Shown: positions 12,603-23,928 of the stretch, piece by piece
Numbering within the stretch: the stretch's first letter is position 1
Layout: each line of letters begins with the position of its first letter
Source: Puccinia triticina
Lineage: Eukaryota; Basidiomycota; Pucciniomycetes; Pucciniales; Pucciniaceae
Length of the DNA: 64,000 nt
Reading direction: 5' to 3'
Assembly (NCBI RefSeq): GCF_026914185.1
Contig: NC_070570.1
Location: 2,728,001-2,792,000 of the forward strand
Notes under the pieces: model-generated
Told to the model about the DNA's origin: nothing
What the model saw: the letters and a program-made list of their open reading frames with translations, nothing else
Databases searched by the model: none
Position numbers and translations under genes: made by a program

Positions 12603-12849
12603 CACTGCAAAAAAAACTGTGTCAACTGTGAGCAGTTGACATGCGGTAACTCTGAGGAAGCTTGTGGTGTTACACCAGCCTTACCCAAGGTTTGAATCAG
12701 CCAAAGCGTCAATGCACAGTCACTGTGCACCTTGCACAGTGACTGTGCCAACAAAGGCACTTGTGCATTCAGGTGGAGTTACAATCGTAGCTTGGCTTGA
12801 GTATCCTGCATGTCAACTGCAAGCAGTTGACCAAGTTTTTTTTGCAGTG
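12603..12849. mobile_element. CAC-ended MITE, 247 bases, 3-base duplication TAA
   Basis: Left end CACTGCAAAAAAAACT; the right end is its complement (AGTTTTTTTTGCAGTG). The inverted repeats extend about 42 bases with a handful of mismatches. Each arm holds its own palindrome, gtcaactg...cagttgac, so each end can form a hairpin. TAA flanks both sides (12600-12602 and 12850-12852). The interior has a second small palindrome around tgcacagtgactgtgc. No coding capacity. The CAC terminus and 3-base duplication are CACTA (EnSpm/CMC) superfamily traits. Confidence 0.8.
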
Positions 12850-12988
12850 TAAGATCAAGTAGAAATCAGCCACACCTTTTCTTTCTTTTTCTTAGTGTTA
12901 CTCTCATCCCCTCAGCATTAGTCAGGAAGGCAGCCTCATCAGCACCCTTGCATAGCTTACATTAGTACTAGTGTTGCTATCCATTTCC

Positions 12989-13220
12989 TCTGCTGCGCTT
13001 TTTGCTGCTAGACTTAACGGACAAGAAGTTGTCTTGGTAGGCGTAACATCAGTTGTATGATTGCATAGCAAGGGATCTTTTGACATATAGGAAGAAACAG
13101 ATCTTCTGCTGCGCTTTTTGCTGCTAGACTTAACGGACAAGAAGTTGTCTTGGTAGGCGTAACATCAGTTGTATCATTGCATAGCAAGGGATCTTTTGAC
13201 ATATAGGAAGAAACAGATTC
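12989..13220. repeat. Tandem duplication, two copies of about 116 bases
   Basis: The segment beginning tgctgcgctttttgctgc at 12991 repeats at 13107 almost unchanged to about 13220. Minus-strand translation gives a repeated peptide with MSKDPLLCN and TKTTSCPLSLAAKSAAE. No family recognised; probably a fragment of a transposon gene or a local slippage duplication. Confidence 0.75.
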
Positions 13221-13259
13221 CAAGCTCTATTCTCCCCTTTGAGTAGTTCCACACCGCTG

Positions 13260-14340
13260 AGAGTGATCCCGCTTGGCAAGCTGGTATATGTATGCCAGCC
13301 CCCCAAGAGGGGTTTCCTCTTGGCAGGCTGGTATCTAGGTTGACTTTCACTTGTGTAACATTTCCCTCATGATTTTTGGCTAAAGATCAGGGTGGAAATT
13401 TCCCTGCAAAGTACAGGTCATACAGGGAGTTGTATCTCCTCTTAATAACCAGCTGTAGCGGTCATTGAGGAGAGTTACATCTCCTTGGATGTGTTGATGG
13501 ACTGTCACTTGTGTGAAATGTCCACCTTGATGTTCGGCCGAACGTCAGGGTGGACATCCTGCCAAGTACAGGACATCAATGGGAGCTGTGTCTCCCCTCG
13601 ATGACCAGATTTACATATCATTGAGGAGAGTTACATCCCCTCGATTACCTGTACAGCTGGGTCATTGATGTGGAGTTCTAACTCCTTTCAATGACCACCT
13701 CTACGGGTCATCAAGGGGATTCGCAACACCTCTCAATGACCCAGCTGTCCTGGTCATCGGCAGGAGCTGTGACTCCCCCGGATGACCAGTACTGACTGGC
13801 CATCGAGGGTATCTACAACTCCCCTTGATGACTGGTACAGGTGGTCATTGAAGGGAGTCACAACTCTGTATTGATGACGCAGCTGTACTGGTCATCAAGT
13901 GGAGTTGTAACCCCCCTCAATGACCAGTCAGTACCGGTCATCAGGGGGAGTTACAACTCCCCTCAATGACTGGTACAGCTTGTCATCAAAGGGAGTGACA
14001 CCTCCGCTTGATGATCAGCTTGACCAATTGCTGAGGGGAGCTTTAACTACCCTTGATGACCGGTAAAGACTAGTCATTGTGAGGATTTGTCACCCCCTTC
14101 AATGACCACCAGTACCGGTCATCAAGGGGAGTTGTGACTCCTTCCAACAACGGGTAACACTGGTCATTGAGTGGAGATGTGACTCCCATCAATGGCCAGG
14201 CAGTACTGGTCATTGAGGGAAGTTACAACTCCTACCAATGACTGGCAAAGCTGGTCATTGAGCAGAGATTTAACTCCCTTCAATGACCAGCTGTACCAGT
14301 ATTGAGTGGAGTTGTAATTCACCCCAATGCCTGATACTGC
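13260..14340. repeat. Minisatellite of palindromic units (tggtcatNNAGGGGAGTT type)
   Basis: About twenty diverged copies, spaced roughly 45 bases, of a unit whose first half reads ggtcattgaggggagttac and whose second half is nearly the inverse complement (actcccctcaatgacc). The array is a run of potential hairpins. It is preceded at 13265-13340 by two copies of a different palindrome (ggcaagctggtat), which is the unit amplified at 57953-58340. No protein is encoded. Confidence 0.8.
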
Positions 14341-16600
14341 TGTGATAATACTTCCTACAACCAGGGAGAGAGGGAAGAAAAAATAATAGCAAACAAGGCT
14401 TACCTAGTGTTGTCAGGAGAGAAAGGTGTTAAAGTCTCTGCCAAGCTAGATGGGGCAGGAGACAAATCTGCTTAGGTATGCAGTGAAGGATGGATGAGTG
14501 AAATGTACTATGAACTTTGTGAAGTCTTCAGTACACACAGGCTTTAAAAGCCAACACAAAGTTTACCAGCAACATTGTCAGCTGGCTACTATGGCAGAGC
14601 CACCGTGACAATATACAAATAAAAATATAAAAAGTAGTATTACATATGAAAGAGACATTATTACTCTTACATATGTAAAACTACGCAAAAACATTAAATA
14701 CATATATAAATAATTTATTGCTTAGCTTTGTGTAATTAATAAGTAAAATATTATAGAAGATTCTTATTCTAAGGGTAAAATAACCTAGGGTACCTCACTT
14801 ACACGTACCCTTAATTATTATCCCTTCCTTGTGTAAACTAACTTCAAAGTTTACGCAAGTGCATCATGCCCCGCGTGAATGCACTTGTATGAATATATAT
14901 ATATAATTACATATTTATGTATACACCCATTTTCAGTGACGTAACTGAGGTGTTGTGTATAGTTTAAAAGATGGCTTTATTTGTTGCGTGGCGCATCCAA
15001 GCCCGCGTGCTCTGTTGCCTAGAGCTCAAGCCCGCGCGCATGGTGTACATATATGCATAATGCATAAACTAGCCCGCAACCAAAGCGCTCAGGCTACCAG
15101 TAAGTGAGAATGGGCCAGAATACGCCCCAATAGCAATATTACATGTGTTATATGTCTTGTACACATGCACCAAAAAAGATGTAATTAACACGTCATTCAA
15201 TATAAAAACATTCTAGACTGAAAAGGACTCTTGCAGTGTGCACAGGAGAGACTAGAAAGCGTCCCAGCTTCTCCCAAGCCTCACTACATGTAAATTACAA
15301 CTGTTGTAAATATGTAGAAGGGGTCAAATGAACTGGAGCATCTAATAAGCGCCTCCAGAACATGTATAAAGCACTGCTTGCACGTGTACAAGTGCACAGA
15401 AGCTAGTTCTAGTACCTTCTCTGGCACATTTCCACGGAAATGAGCGTCACAGAACCCCCAAACCAGCCCCTATGACGTGTAAGGCATGTGTAAAAACACG
15501 CAGAACCTCTGGAAATGGTCCTTGGAAACCCTTGTATCCAAGCCCCAAGGTTCCACGAAAAACAGCGCCTTCTAGCGCAACCAAATTGCCTCAGAATGCG
15601 CCCACAAGTGTTCCCCTGTCCCCTGGGCGCCCCTGGAGGCCTGCCTAGGTTATAAAAAGGGCCATTTCTCCGCCCAAAAGGAGATTCCCCAGCTTTACAT
15701 TATGTACATATTAGAATTTTACCCGCCTTCAACAGCCTCAATAGCCTGTGATTTGCCAGGTAAAATACCTACTTTTGTGATTTTTAGCCCTAATTTCCGC
15801 CTTGAAGCTGTCCATTAACCACCCTGCCCTCAAGATTACCTCCTCTGAGCGCCTCCAACTGCCCAACTTCACGCCTGAAGAACCTCAAGTGACTCCAGGG
15901 TCTTATACTAGTAAGTTTAAGCCCCTTCTTTTGAGATTCTCCACCATTTCTTTCTGGGATTTGAAACACACCTGTTTACAGGCCCCAGTTCTTTACTCTT
16001 GAGGGATTAAACACCCCTGATTTATCAGGCCCCTCTTAGAATTAATTATATCAATTTTATTACATCTGATTGGCCCAAATTGCCCTGTTTTTACGCCATA
16101 ATTCCCAACATTTACGTTGGAATTATCCCTTATAACTTTGTCTTAGAGTTTCACAACTCTAAACTTTTGCTTTGCACCACGTTTAGCTAGAAGGATAATA
16201 TCCTTGGCATCACGTAGGCTGACAAACATGAATTCAGTGAAGTAGGGAATTCTGGATGGCATGATGCTCCAAAGTGAGGGCAGAAAAAACATGGGTTTTT
16301 ATTTCTCAGTATTTTTTCAAATGATCACAGAAATGTGTCACTCCTACACTGTCAAGGATTTAGAATGGAGAGAAACTGAGGAGTAAATCCTGGATATGTT
16401 TGGGAAGGATTATCAGGTAAACAGAAGCACACATGGAGAGTATATTAGTAGTAATTGCAGGTCAACATGCTTTCATTGGAATGCATGAGTTCATCCTGAA
16501 TTACAGATCAATCCATCACAAGTGTGACTCAAGTTAGCAATGATTTCAGAACAGATTGCTACTTACCTTGCAAGTTGACATTGAACTGACTTCAGACAAG
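14341..16600. other. Transposon-derived stretch without recognised genes
   Basis: AT-rich with scattered GC-rich patches. A TATA-type box (tataaaaagggcc) at 15651-15663 follows a compositionally distinct GC-richer block (about 14960-15650), as in LTR promoters. I could not find matching long terminal repeats or pol motifs. A 66-codon open frame at 15802-16002 is not recognised. A palindrome (ttcccaacatttacgttggaa) lies near 16102-16122. Confidence 0.4.
15651..15663 (+). promoter_or_regulatory. TATA-box-like motif
   Basis: The sequence tataaaaagggcc lies downstream of a GC-richer block. It resembles a core promoter of a retroelement LTR or an orphan gene, but no coding sequence with a known domain follows. 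Confidence 0.3.
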
Positions 16601-16606
16601 AAAAAT

Positions 16607-16690
16607 GACAAAATTACGGTCTGGCACTCTCTGGAGAGTGCAACACATCCCTCCCTGGTGTGACATGCAATTTTGAACACCATTGTGAGC
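16607..16690 (-). repeat. Inverse copy of 11281-11470 repeat, lacking the palindromic insert
   Basis: Read on the minus strand this runs ggtgttcaaaattgcat then directly into the gggagggatgtgttgcact segment. It corresponds to 11281-11299 joined to 11414-11470. It acts as the empty-site copy for the insertion at 11300-11413. Confidence 0.6.
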
Positions 16691-16989
16691 CTGAGTCTCT
16701 ATAGTGACAACAGGACACAAGAATTGGGGGGGCAATAGTTGGATTTCTTGGGATAAAGAAACTACAACTATAAGAGAAAAAGAGAAAGAGAGAGAGAAAC
16801 CAAGCAGGATAAGGAAAAAGAGAAGTACTAGGTTATTCTAGTGGGAATGCACTTCCACTGGCAATGCTACTCTTCAGAAGAGTGCTGCTAATCTGTGCTA
16901 GAAGTGCTACAGCTTCCTCTCAGGAGGGTATCTGGATTGGATAAGCTTAATCCAGCCACAATTTTTTAGCTTCCTTCTGGATAGTCAAG

Positions 16990-17155
16990 GTTCTTAAAGG
17001 GAAACCTGAGGGACAGCCCTGTAACCTAGATTTGAGGCAAAGGCCAAGTGATAATAAGGGACAGCCCTGTGATCAAGATAGAGGCAAAGGCCTGAGGATT
17101 TGGAGGGACAGCCCTGTGATCAAGAAGAGGCAAAACCAGAAGAAAGAGCAGATCA
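16990..17155. repeat. Short tandem repeat, three units containing ggacagccctgt
   Basis: Three imperfect copies of about 55 bases each carry ggacagccctgt followed by gaggcaaag. Function unknown; no open frame of note. Confidence 0.6.
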
Positions 17156-17162
17156 AGCAAGA

Positions 17163-17955
17163 CACAGAGTTGTACCTCTGAGATAAACAAGGTTCAGTGA
17201 AAGAGGTTACTTACTGTCAATATCCTAGGCGCCTGTGACGGTAGGTATACTGGGAGTATAGTAGGCTCTTTGGTGGTGATCCTGGAGTTATCTGGGTAGT
17301 GGTTCTGGTGTGCTGAAGTCTGTAGATCCGCCTCAGGCAAGGGGGATCCTGACTACGAAAATTTTCACAGTTTGCTTATGTAATTTACATATGTACATGT
17401 GGTTTGGCGCGCCTGGTAGCGCTGACACGTCACAACTGCGCAAGCGCGCCACAACTCAATAACTCAGGGAAGGAGTATAGTTACAATGAATTAATAAGTT
17501 GTAACTAGGGTTAAAATTGCATGAGGAAACAGAATATGAAGTCAAAACAAGGTTATCTCTTAAGATGAAAAAGATATAAAGTAATTTATATGTAACAAAG
17601 GTAGAACAGGCAGCTTTTAGGTCAGCTGTGATGACTCTAAGGCTGACAACCATAAATACTGCTTTCTAACTACATGAATTTAGGGGAAGCCAAAATTTTC
17701 AAAAAGGAGCCGGTCCAACCTTTTCTGAAAATACAATATGTAATCATGTAAGTAAACTCTGAAATTCTTTGAATTCAGGATCCCCTCCTGCCTGAGGAGG
17801 ATCTACAGACTTCAGAACACCAGAACCACACCCCAGAGACACCCAGGATCACTAAACCAGAGGCCAATTCACTCCCAGTATCACCACAGGGGATTGACAG
17901 TAAGTAACCTCTTTCACTGACCTTGTTTATCTCAGAGTGAAACTCTGTTGCTCCA
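17163..17955. repeat. Large inverted repeat, arms about 180-195 bases, loop about 420
   Basis: The left arm (17163-17356) contains agataaacaaggttcagtga and gaggttacttactgtcaat; the right arm (17775-17955) contains the complements. The arms match along most of their length with scattered differences. The loop includes a second weaker inverted match (aaaattttcacag against caaaattttc). The loop has a short minus-strand open frame (17456-17653) without recognised domain. Fold-back transposon or local inverted duplication. Confidence 0.7.
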
Positions 17956-18656
17956 GACTCCTCTTCTGTCAGCGCCGGTCTCTTATGTGACTCGGTGCTG
18001 ATGGGATTTTGGTTGCGGTCCGCTGCGGTTATGTAGCAGAAGCAGGTTTATTGGTCACACTATAGCCTAAAGGCCAGTGGAAATAAGTCCCACTCGACGC
18101 CGGGAGGCGGAGGGACTGGCACCCTTACTTATGTAAGGGGACGCGGCGAAAATCAGCCAAGCGCCGTTGCGTATAAGGATTAGATCACTTATCTTCTAGG
18201 TTACAGGTGTGATAACAACACCTGTACCTAGGGGTAAGATACACGAACATAAGAGAAAGCTGTAAAAGAAGAAAAAGGTTAGTTTAGATTATGTAAAACC
18301 CCACTCACTGCAATTTCAGTAAGGTACACAGGTTTGTATGGTAATAATCTTGGGGGAAAGATCTCTCCAGAGGAAAGATCCTCCCCTTTTATATTACAGG
18401 ATCCTGATCTTCCTTTGAGTCAAGGCCCCAGAGGGATCCTTAACTCCAAGGAGAGGAAGAGGACCACGGAATTCAGAAGAGGTATTTACATAAATAATTA
18501 TGTAATCTCTCTATTTGTACATAGTTTGTTCTCAATGAGGATAAATACATAGAGAGATAAGTTTATCTCTCTCTTTATGGAAAACACATAATAAGTGTGA
18601 AATCATATAGTTTAGTACATATAAAGTAATGATTGCAACAAAAGTAATAATATAAG
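17956..18656. other. No gene recognised
   Basis: GC-richer block 17970-18170, then AT-rich. A 72-codon plus-strand open frame (18334-18552) has no recognisable domain. Composition suggests decayed transposon sequence. Confidence 0.35.
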
Positions 18657-18665
18657 ACAACAGGA

Positions 18666-18729
18666 GGACTTGAACACAGGATCTTACACAAGATCAAGAT
18701 CAAGCTGAAGGCAGCCTTTAGCCATTGGG
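18666..18729 (-). repeat. tRNA-like (SINE-type) segment: pol III A and B boxes
   Basis: On the minus strand an A-box-like cccaatggctaaaggc (18714-18729) is followed by a B-box-like gttcaagtcc (18666-18675). The spacing is close to that in tRNA genes. I see no acceptor stem pairing, so it is a tRNA pseudogene or SINE head, not a working tRNA. Confidence 0.4.
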
Positions 18730-18737
18730 TTACATGA

Positions 18738-18849
18738 CACAGCGGGCAATCAGGTGTCGTACGCAGCCCACAGCAACAACCACGTAAAGGGGGTCCCCTT
18801 GGCTCGGGTGTCGCTGCGGGCTGCATGCAACATCCGATTGCCCGCTGTG
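18738..18849. mobile_element. CAC-ended MITE, 112 bases, 3-base duplication TGA
   Basis: Left end CACAGCGGGCAATC, right end GATTGCCCGCTGTG; inverted repeats of about 32 bases with few mismatches. TGA on both sides (18735-18737, 18850-18852). It abuts the tRNA-like segment on its left. No coding capacity. Confidence 0.8.
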
Positions 18850-19126
18850 TGATTTGTAACTATCATTGTAGACACATGGACAATTGTATCAGTGGCTGAC
18901 ATCTTCACCTGTTTCTTTCAACTCTTCCAATCTTCAAGGATCAAAAGGTTATCTCTGGTTAAGACTTATAAAACCAGAGCAGAGTAGTAACCCTACTTCT
19001 GAATACCACCAAAATTTCCTTGTTTTGAGTGGAGGCTGTTGCACTCTCTTGGCCTGGCACAGCTGGCATCCAGCTTCTACAGGTTGAGAATAGCCCAGAT
19101 TAATTAATAAAGACTTAAATTCTAGG

Positions 19127-19142
19127 CCTGATCTTATCTCTT

Positions 19143-19174
<32 letters not shown>

Positions 19175-19430
19175 TCTCTTTTTTTCTCTCTCTTTTTCTC
19201 TCTCTCTTTCTCTCTATCTCTCTTTTTCTCTCTCTCTTTTTCTCTCTCTCTTTTTCTCTCTCTCTTTTTCTCTCTCTCTTTTTCTCTCTCTCTTTTCCTC
19301 TCTCTCTTTTTCTCTCTCTCTTTTTCTCTCTCTCTTTTTCTCTCTCTCTTTTTCTCTCTCTCTTTTTCTCTCTCTCTCTTTCTCTCTCTCCTTTTCTCTC
19401 TCTCCTTTTCTCTGTCTCTGTTTTTATTTC
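19127..19430. repeat. Polypyrimidine microsatellite (CT/TTTTT, period 14)
   Basis: About 300 bases of ctctctctcttttt with a regular 14-base period through the middle. The opposite strand gives a long spurious Arg/Lys/Glu open frame. Polypurine/polypyrimidine mirror sequence of this kind can form triplex DNA; no gene is supported. Confidence 0.9.
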
Positions 19431-21218
19431 TTTATCCCTAGAAATCCAGACAGTTCCCCCATTTTTTCCTTGTGTCCTGCTGTTGCATAAGAGACACAGG
19501 CTCACAGAGAGTCCATTGTCAGAAAAGTCTTGAAAACTGTCCCTGGACATGCTTTTACTGTATTTATTTAACACTGACTTTCAACATGAATAGTTTGGGA
19601 GATTTTAATACTGCAGAAAACATTAAAAATCCCTAATTACGTCAACCACTCATTTTTTTGCGCAGCATTTCCCCATGTGAGGTCTGTGGGGAATGGCTGT
19701 GCAAAAAAGGGAGTTTCTGACGTGGTTAGAGATTTTTAATAAAAAAGGGAAATTGCTGGGAGGACAACAATCATGGCCAAGCCAGTCAATACCTCTCAGC
19801 TCCCTGGGGTCCTAACCAAAAGGGAGTCTCTCTATTTATATTTGAGATTTGCCTTTGTTCAGATCTCCTCTAATCTTTGCTTGCAAATAATAACAAAAGG
19901 CATTTCAAGTTCATTGTTTTACTCTTCAAGAACAAAGACCAATAGTTCGGAACAATGCTATCACCATTTTGTCGGCAATCCCAGAAGTCAAATGCGCAGA
20001 ACCCAATACCAGTCCGCCTCCAAAGCCGGCTCAGCTCAATTCCAAAACAAGAAGACTTGGAATACTTGCCAATTATTGAGCCATGAACTATTAACTTACC
20101 AGACACTTCTGACCATTTCCAAAATCAACGGACCAATGCTGCTTGCAGATGGGCAAGCGTTTGACTAATGGCTCACAGCACATCCTTGCTGATTTCCATA
20201 TTCAGGTGACAATTTCCAAAATCAGAAGACCAGTGCCTCGCCACACATGACAGAGCAATGAACTATTCCCATTCCAGGTTCCTTTGGACAATTCCAAATC
20301 CAACATACCGTCGCGTACCTGCCGACAAGCAAGTATCCCACTATTCAACTTTAGCGCATGTTCAGGTGACCACTTCTAAAATGAACAGAATTGTGCACCT
20401 CATGCCAGAGCACTGAATTATTAACTTTCCCAGATTTTCCCCTGACCGTCCTCACTGCTTGTACGTGACAACATACATACCTGATTCCGCTTTCAATTCT
20501 ACAAAAGGTAGTTGCATGTTGCAAAAAGATAAAAAGATTCATATAACAAGTATGGCACTGTTAATCAACCTACAAGTATTTTCTCATACTGTGTCATATT
20601 GGCCATCCATTAGAAGTAAAACTCAAGCGCATTCCAGCAGAAGCGCGCCTGATAGCTCTTCTCCAGGTGATTTCTTATTTGCTGGCCCAGAGGCGTCATC
20701 AGACCGGAGCAACTTTTTTGGAATTTCTGGCCATCACTCCGGAGGATCAGGAGCCGCCGGCGACAATCCAAGCTCTACAACCCCCACCACTGCTGGCGGG
20801 GCCGGCTCGGCTACAACCAAATGAAAATTGTCCAATTCTGGCTCTGCGGCGACGCTGTCTGAGCGGGAGCATAACTCTGGAAGGTCTTCTGGTGGTCTGC
20901 ATGATGGGAGAGCTTAAAAAGGTCAAGCTACGAATTATGTGAGCTGCTTTTATTCTCTTAACACTCCTCTCCCAATTAATCCTGACCACCAGGTTTCCTA
21001 CTGGTGTTGATGAAATCCACACGTTCCATTTTCAAATTATTTAGAACTCCAAATGTTTTATTTACATCTGAGGTTTGAAGAATGAACAGTAATTAATCAT
21101 GGAATCTTTGTTCTCCAAATTTCAATGCATAACTGTCTTGTTTCAAAGTGGCCTTAACCCAAAGGACTGGGGTGTAAGCCCCCTCTCAGGGTCCTTACAA
21201 AACCTGTCACTCAAGATA
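19431..21218. other. Repeat-derived, including degenerate tandem units
   Basis: From about 20030 to 20460 there are four or five very diverged units of about 100 bases, each with a version of catgaactattaacttncca and atttccaaaatca. Around 20640-20830 an open frame rich in Ser/Pro/Gly could be a gag fragment, but I cannot assign it. An inverted pair flanks 19625-19740 (gtttctgacgtggttagaga against taattacgtcaacc). No host gene recognised. Confidence 0.4.
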
Positions 21219-21543
21219 TGTCACACCCGCCTGTCACATTCTTGTACATAGTTTCAGCTCTCTTCCACGTCCTAGCGGGTAGAGATCCACTGTTACCCAT
21301 CTCTCCCGGCTAGGTAAGCCTCTCCCCTTCCCTTCTCCTCTTCCTTCTTTTCTCTTTCCCTATCTTCTGTTCACCCTTGTAGATACTGAGAGATCCACTG
21401 TTACCCATCTCTCCCGGCTAGCTCGTTCCCCTCATTGCAATATACAGCCCCTTGAACTAGAACTCCGTCCAGGAGGCCGTCTTGCTTCTCTCCTGCGCCC
21501 ACAAGTACCGGACAGTGAAGGACCCCTAATTGGAGTCCTTACA
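21219..21543. mobile_element. Probable solo LTR of a Ty3-type element
   Basis: It starts TGTCACACC and ends GGAGTCCTTACA. Inside is a 27-base motif (containing agatccactgttacccatct) repeated twice, separated by a T/C-rich tract. It then shows the run gcaatatacagccccttga followed by actagaactcc. This layout matches the 340-base repeats of the gag-only element at 59574-62590 (two copies of a motif around a T/C tract, then gcaatacaaactgaggttct), but the sequence is clearly diverged. No flanking duplication found. Confidence 0.5.
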
Positions 21544-21950
21544 TGAGGCCGGTCGCGATAGCTTAAATCTTGTAGGATTCGTCGCGTATGTGTGGCGGTT
21601 GCATGTTGATCACCAGTTCCTTTGGTACTTATATAGGTATCATCACTGACCAATCCGACGTAAATTCATCGCCCAACAATCAATAAATTGCTCCATCTAT
21701 TCTGGGCTTTTGTGAGAACTTCTGATCTCTATAAACTATTCCTCCCCTTATTTTAAATTCTTGTTCTCGGCCCCAATGTTTGGTCTGAAATCAGCAACCA
21801 TCAAAAGTCTTCAGCACTTCCAAGCACTTGGTTAGTAGTGTATAAAAACCACTTAATTAATTACTTCCCAACATTTATACAGGAAACCTAAATCATTTTT
21901 ACGTTGGGTGATGACTCTCTTACTTAGGCACTTAGTGGCATGCAATTTCA

Positions 21951-22364
21951 GTGCCCCCATCCATTTTTACAACAATAATGGTGGCAGCAAAAAGAGTGGG
22001 ATTGGGATGGACCCCCCTTTGGCTGTCTCCTGGGGCAAGACTATCAGATTTATCATTTGACATCATTATCTCTGAACATTTTAGAGGAAGCCTTTCCAGA
22101 ACTGCAATTCTCAGAACACAAACCACAGATGAGATTGTAACGTATTGCATGATGATATACCCTCATTTGTCTCAAGTATTGAATCATGCTACAATGTTGA
22201 ATTATACTGAGTGTTTAGCCAAAGGTAAATCATATATCCAAAGGTGTATTAATGTACCAAGTGTGCGTGTCCTTTCTTCTGAAGAATCTATGAATGAGTT
22301 GAGGACAAAAATGATTCTTGGTTCAATGAGAGGGGACCTGGGGAGGTTGCATCCATTTCCATGA
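21951..22364 (+). CDS. Unrecognised 137-residue open frame
   Basis: Starts MPPSIFTTIMVAAKRVG and ends with GRLHPFP then a stop. Composition is balanced and not low-complexity, which favours a past or present coding sequence. I recognise no domain, signal peptide or membrane segment. It ends just before two Helitron-like 3' ends (22395-22418 and 22624-22651), so it could be cargo of such an element or a captured gene piece. Introns may extend it. Confidence 0.25.
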   Translation: MPPSIFTTIMVAAKRVGLGWTPLWLSPGARLSDLSFDIIISEHFRGSLSRTAILRTQTTDEIVTYCMMIYPHLSQVLNHATMLNYTECLAKGKSYIQRCINVPSVRVLSSEESMNELRTKMILGSMRGDLGRLHPFP

Positions 22365-22394
22365 AGGGTTTTGTTGAAATTCAGTTGCGGTCCC

Positions 22395-22418
22395 GCGGCG
22401 CAGCCGCCATTTCCCTAG
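22395..22418 (+). mobile_element. Helitron-like 3' end
   Basis: Hairpin gcggc-gca-gccgc (22395-22407), 7 bases, then CTAG followed by T. Helitron 3' ends have a short hairpin about ten bases before CTRR, with T as the next host base. The element body would lie to the left; its 5' end is not identified. Confidence 0.5.
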
Positions 22419-22623
22419 TGGACTAAGAAAAGCAGCAGTGCAGCCACCCTAAAAGTCTAGTAAAACTTAAATCAAATGATTTGGGCCAAACAGATAAATT
22501 TCAATGTAGATTATATTGAAACTCATAAATATTTGATGAAAACCTTCATTTGTAAAGTGTGGCTATACTGATAGAGCAGGAGAATATGCAACATGGGAGG
22601 TGATGCAATTAATAATTATTCTT

Positions 22624-22651
22624 GCAGTGGCGAAGCTGCCTTGACCTCTAG
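22624..22651 (+). mobile_element. Helitron-like 3' end (degenerate hairpin)
   Basis: The sequence gcagtggcgaagctgc is followed by cttgacct and CTAG, then T. It is a diverged copy of the 41248-41272 end. The body would extend left. Confidence 0.5.
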
Positions 22652-22973
22652 TAAGAGAAGAAAAACTTCAAAGAAAGAAAAAGTTTGGAACTATGATTGA
22701 AGTTTTAACATCTTCAAAAGGGTAGTAAAAGATATAAAGAATTCCAAATAATTTTAAGTGATAGGGCACGGATTTCAAAATCACTTTTTATCTTCTTAAT
22801 TGAGAATCAAGAATGTGACCTGTATGCAACATCCTTAAATCTGACTTGGTTGGAATAGGAAGGAATATTTTCTAAATCCTCTCTTGATGTATCTTTGAGA
22901 TTCATCAAAATCCTTGAATCCCAATAATTCTAATTTTTCAATACTTTTAGAGAAATCTTGATTTTGTTCATTT

Positions 22974-23825
22974 TCATTTTTTTTTTAATTTCTTGAGTTG
23001 AACCAGGTATCTGATATACTGGTCATCTGCTCTTTGCTTTGATTTGACAGGAAATTTGACTGCCTTTTCAGCACAAAGTTTCTTTGCATTTTCAAAGTGA
23101 TTTGAAAAATTGTTCAACTCCTCTACTGTGGTAAAATCCTCCTTTTTGGCATTGAGATCAAAGTTTAAAATTCTTTGATCTGTGTTTGAATATGTCAGAT
23201 AGTTTGATCCTGTTATTTCATGTATGAATCCATCTAAGCAAATTAATTCTACATCTCTATCAATCTTCTTGGTTGATGCAAGGAATTCTTCTTTTTCATG
23301 TTTGTTAATCCTTGATGAAAACAAGTTTACAAGATCATGTTAAAAGTGGTGGATGGTTGAATTCATACAAATAAATTCTTCAAATGCTCAAAGTTGTTGA
23401 AATTTTATTGATTGCTTGAATTCATCTGAAATGACATCTGGGTATTGTCTTTGAATGATTTTCCCCATGTCATATATCACTTTGAAATGGAAAAGTGCTT
23501 CATAATTCTGATCTTCTTCAACCTTTGGTATTTCTTCATAGACATAGGTAATTATACTTTCCAAGAGATTCTTCATTTCAGATAATGATCTTGCTCTTCC
23601 TGGTAATGCTTTTGTAAGAAATTCTTTCCTTATTTCTTCAACATTTTCAAAAACCAACTGAGATTTTTGGTATGTGAACTGAGCTGTGACAAACTGCAAC
23701 TCTACTTGATTCCATGTTTCCTCATTGAGATCTGAGGTCAAAAATAAATTTGAATGAATAATTTTGAAAGTATTTTTCCTATGAATTAGCATTTGATAAA
23801 ATGCAACTAACCTTGAAAAATTTCC
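22974..23825 (-). pseudogene. Unknown protein gene with two in-frame stops
   Basis: One reading frame can be followed from about 23825 (an acceptor-like ggttag precedes it) to the stop at 22974. It is interrupted by TGA near 23388-23390 and TAA near 23325-23330. Both halves are Lys/Glu-rich helical sequence of similar composition: the first has QKSQLVFENVEEIRKEFL, the second FTTVEELNNFSNHFENAKKL. No family recognised. Reading continues in phase across both stops, so two substitutions in one old gene is the simplest view. An intron spanning the stops is possible, but I see no good GT donor before the first stop. It lies between two outward-pointing Helitron-like ends. Confidence 0.45.
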
Positions 23826-23928
23826 TTCAGTTTTCTATCCTTTAGGTTACAGTCCTCTGCAATGCTAGATCTGAGATCAAATGTAAGATACGCACTGTGA
23901 AAATCATATTGAGGGTATTCAGCAATTA

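Noticed and set aside
13260..14340. CRISPR-like array
   Set aside because: The units are diverged palindromes without unique spacers of constant length, and the genome is eukaryotic.
19134..19574. 146-codon minus-strand open frame of Arg/Lys/Glu repeats
   Set aside because: It is the complement of a CT microsatellite with a 14-base period; the composition explains the open frame entirely.
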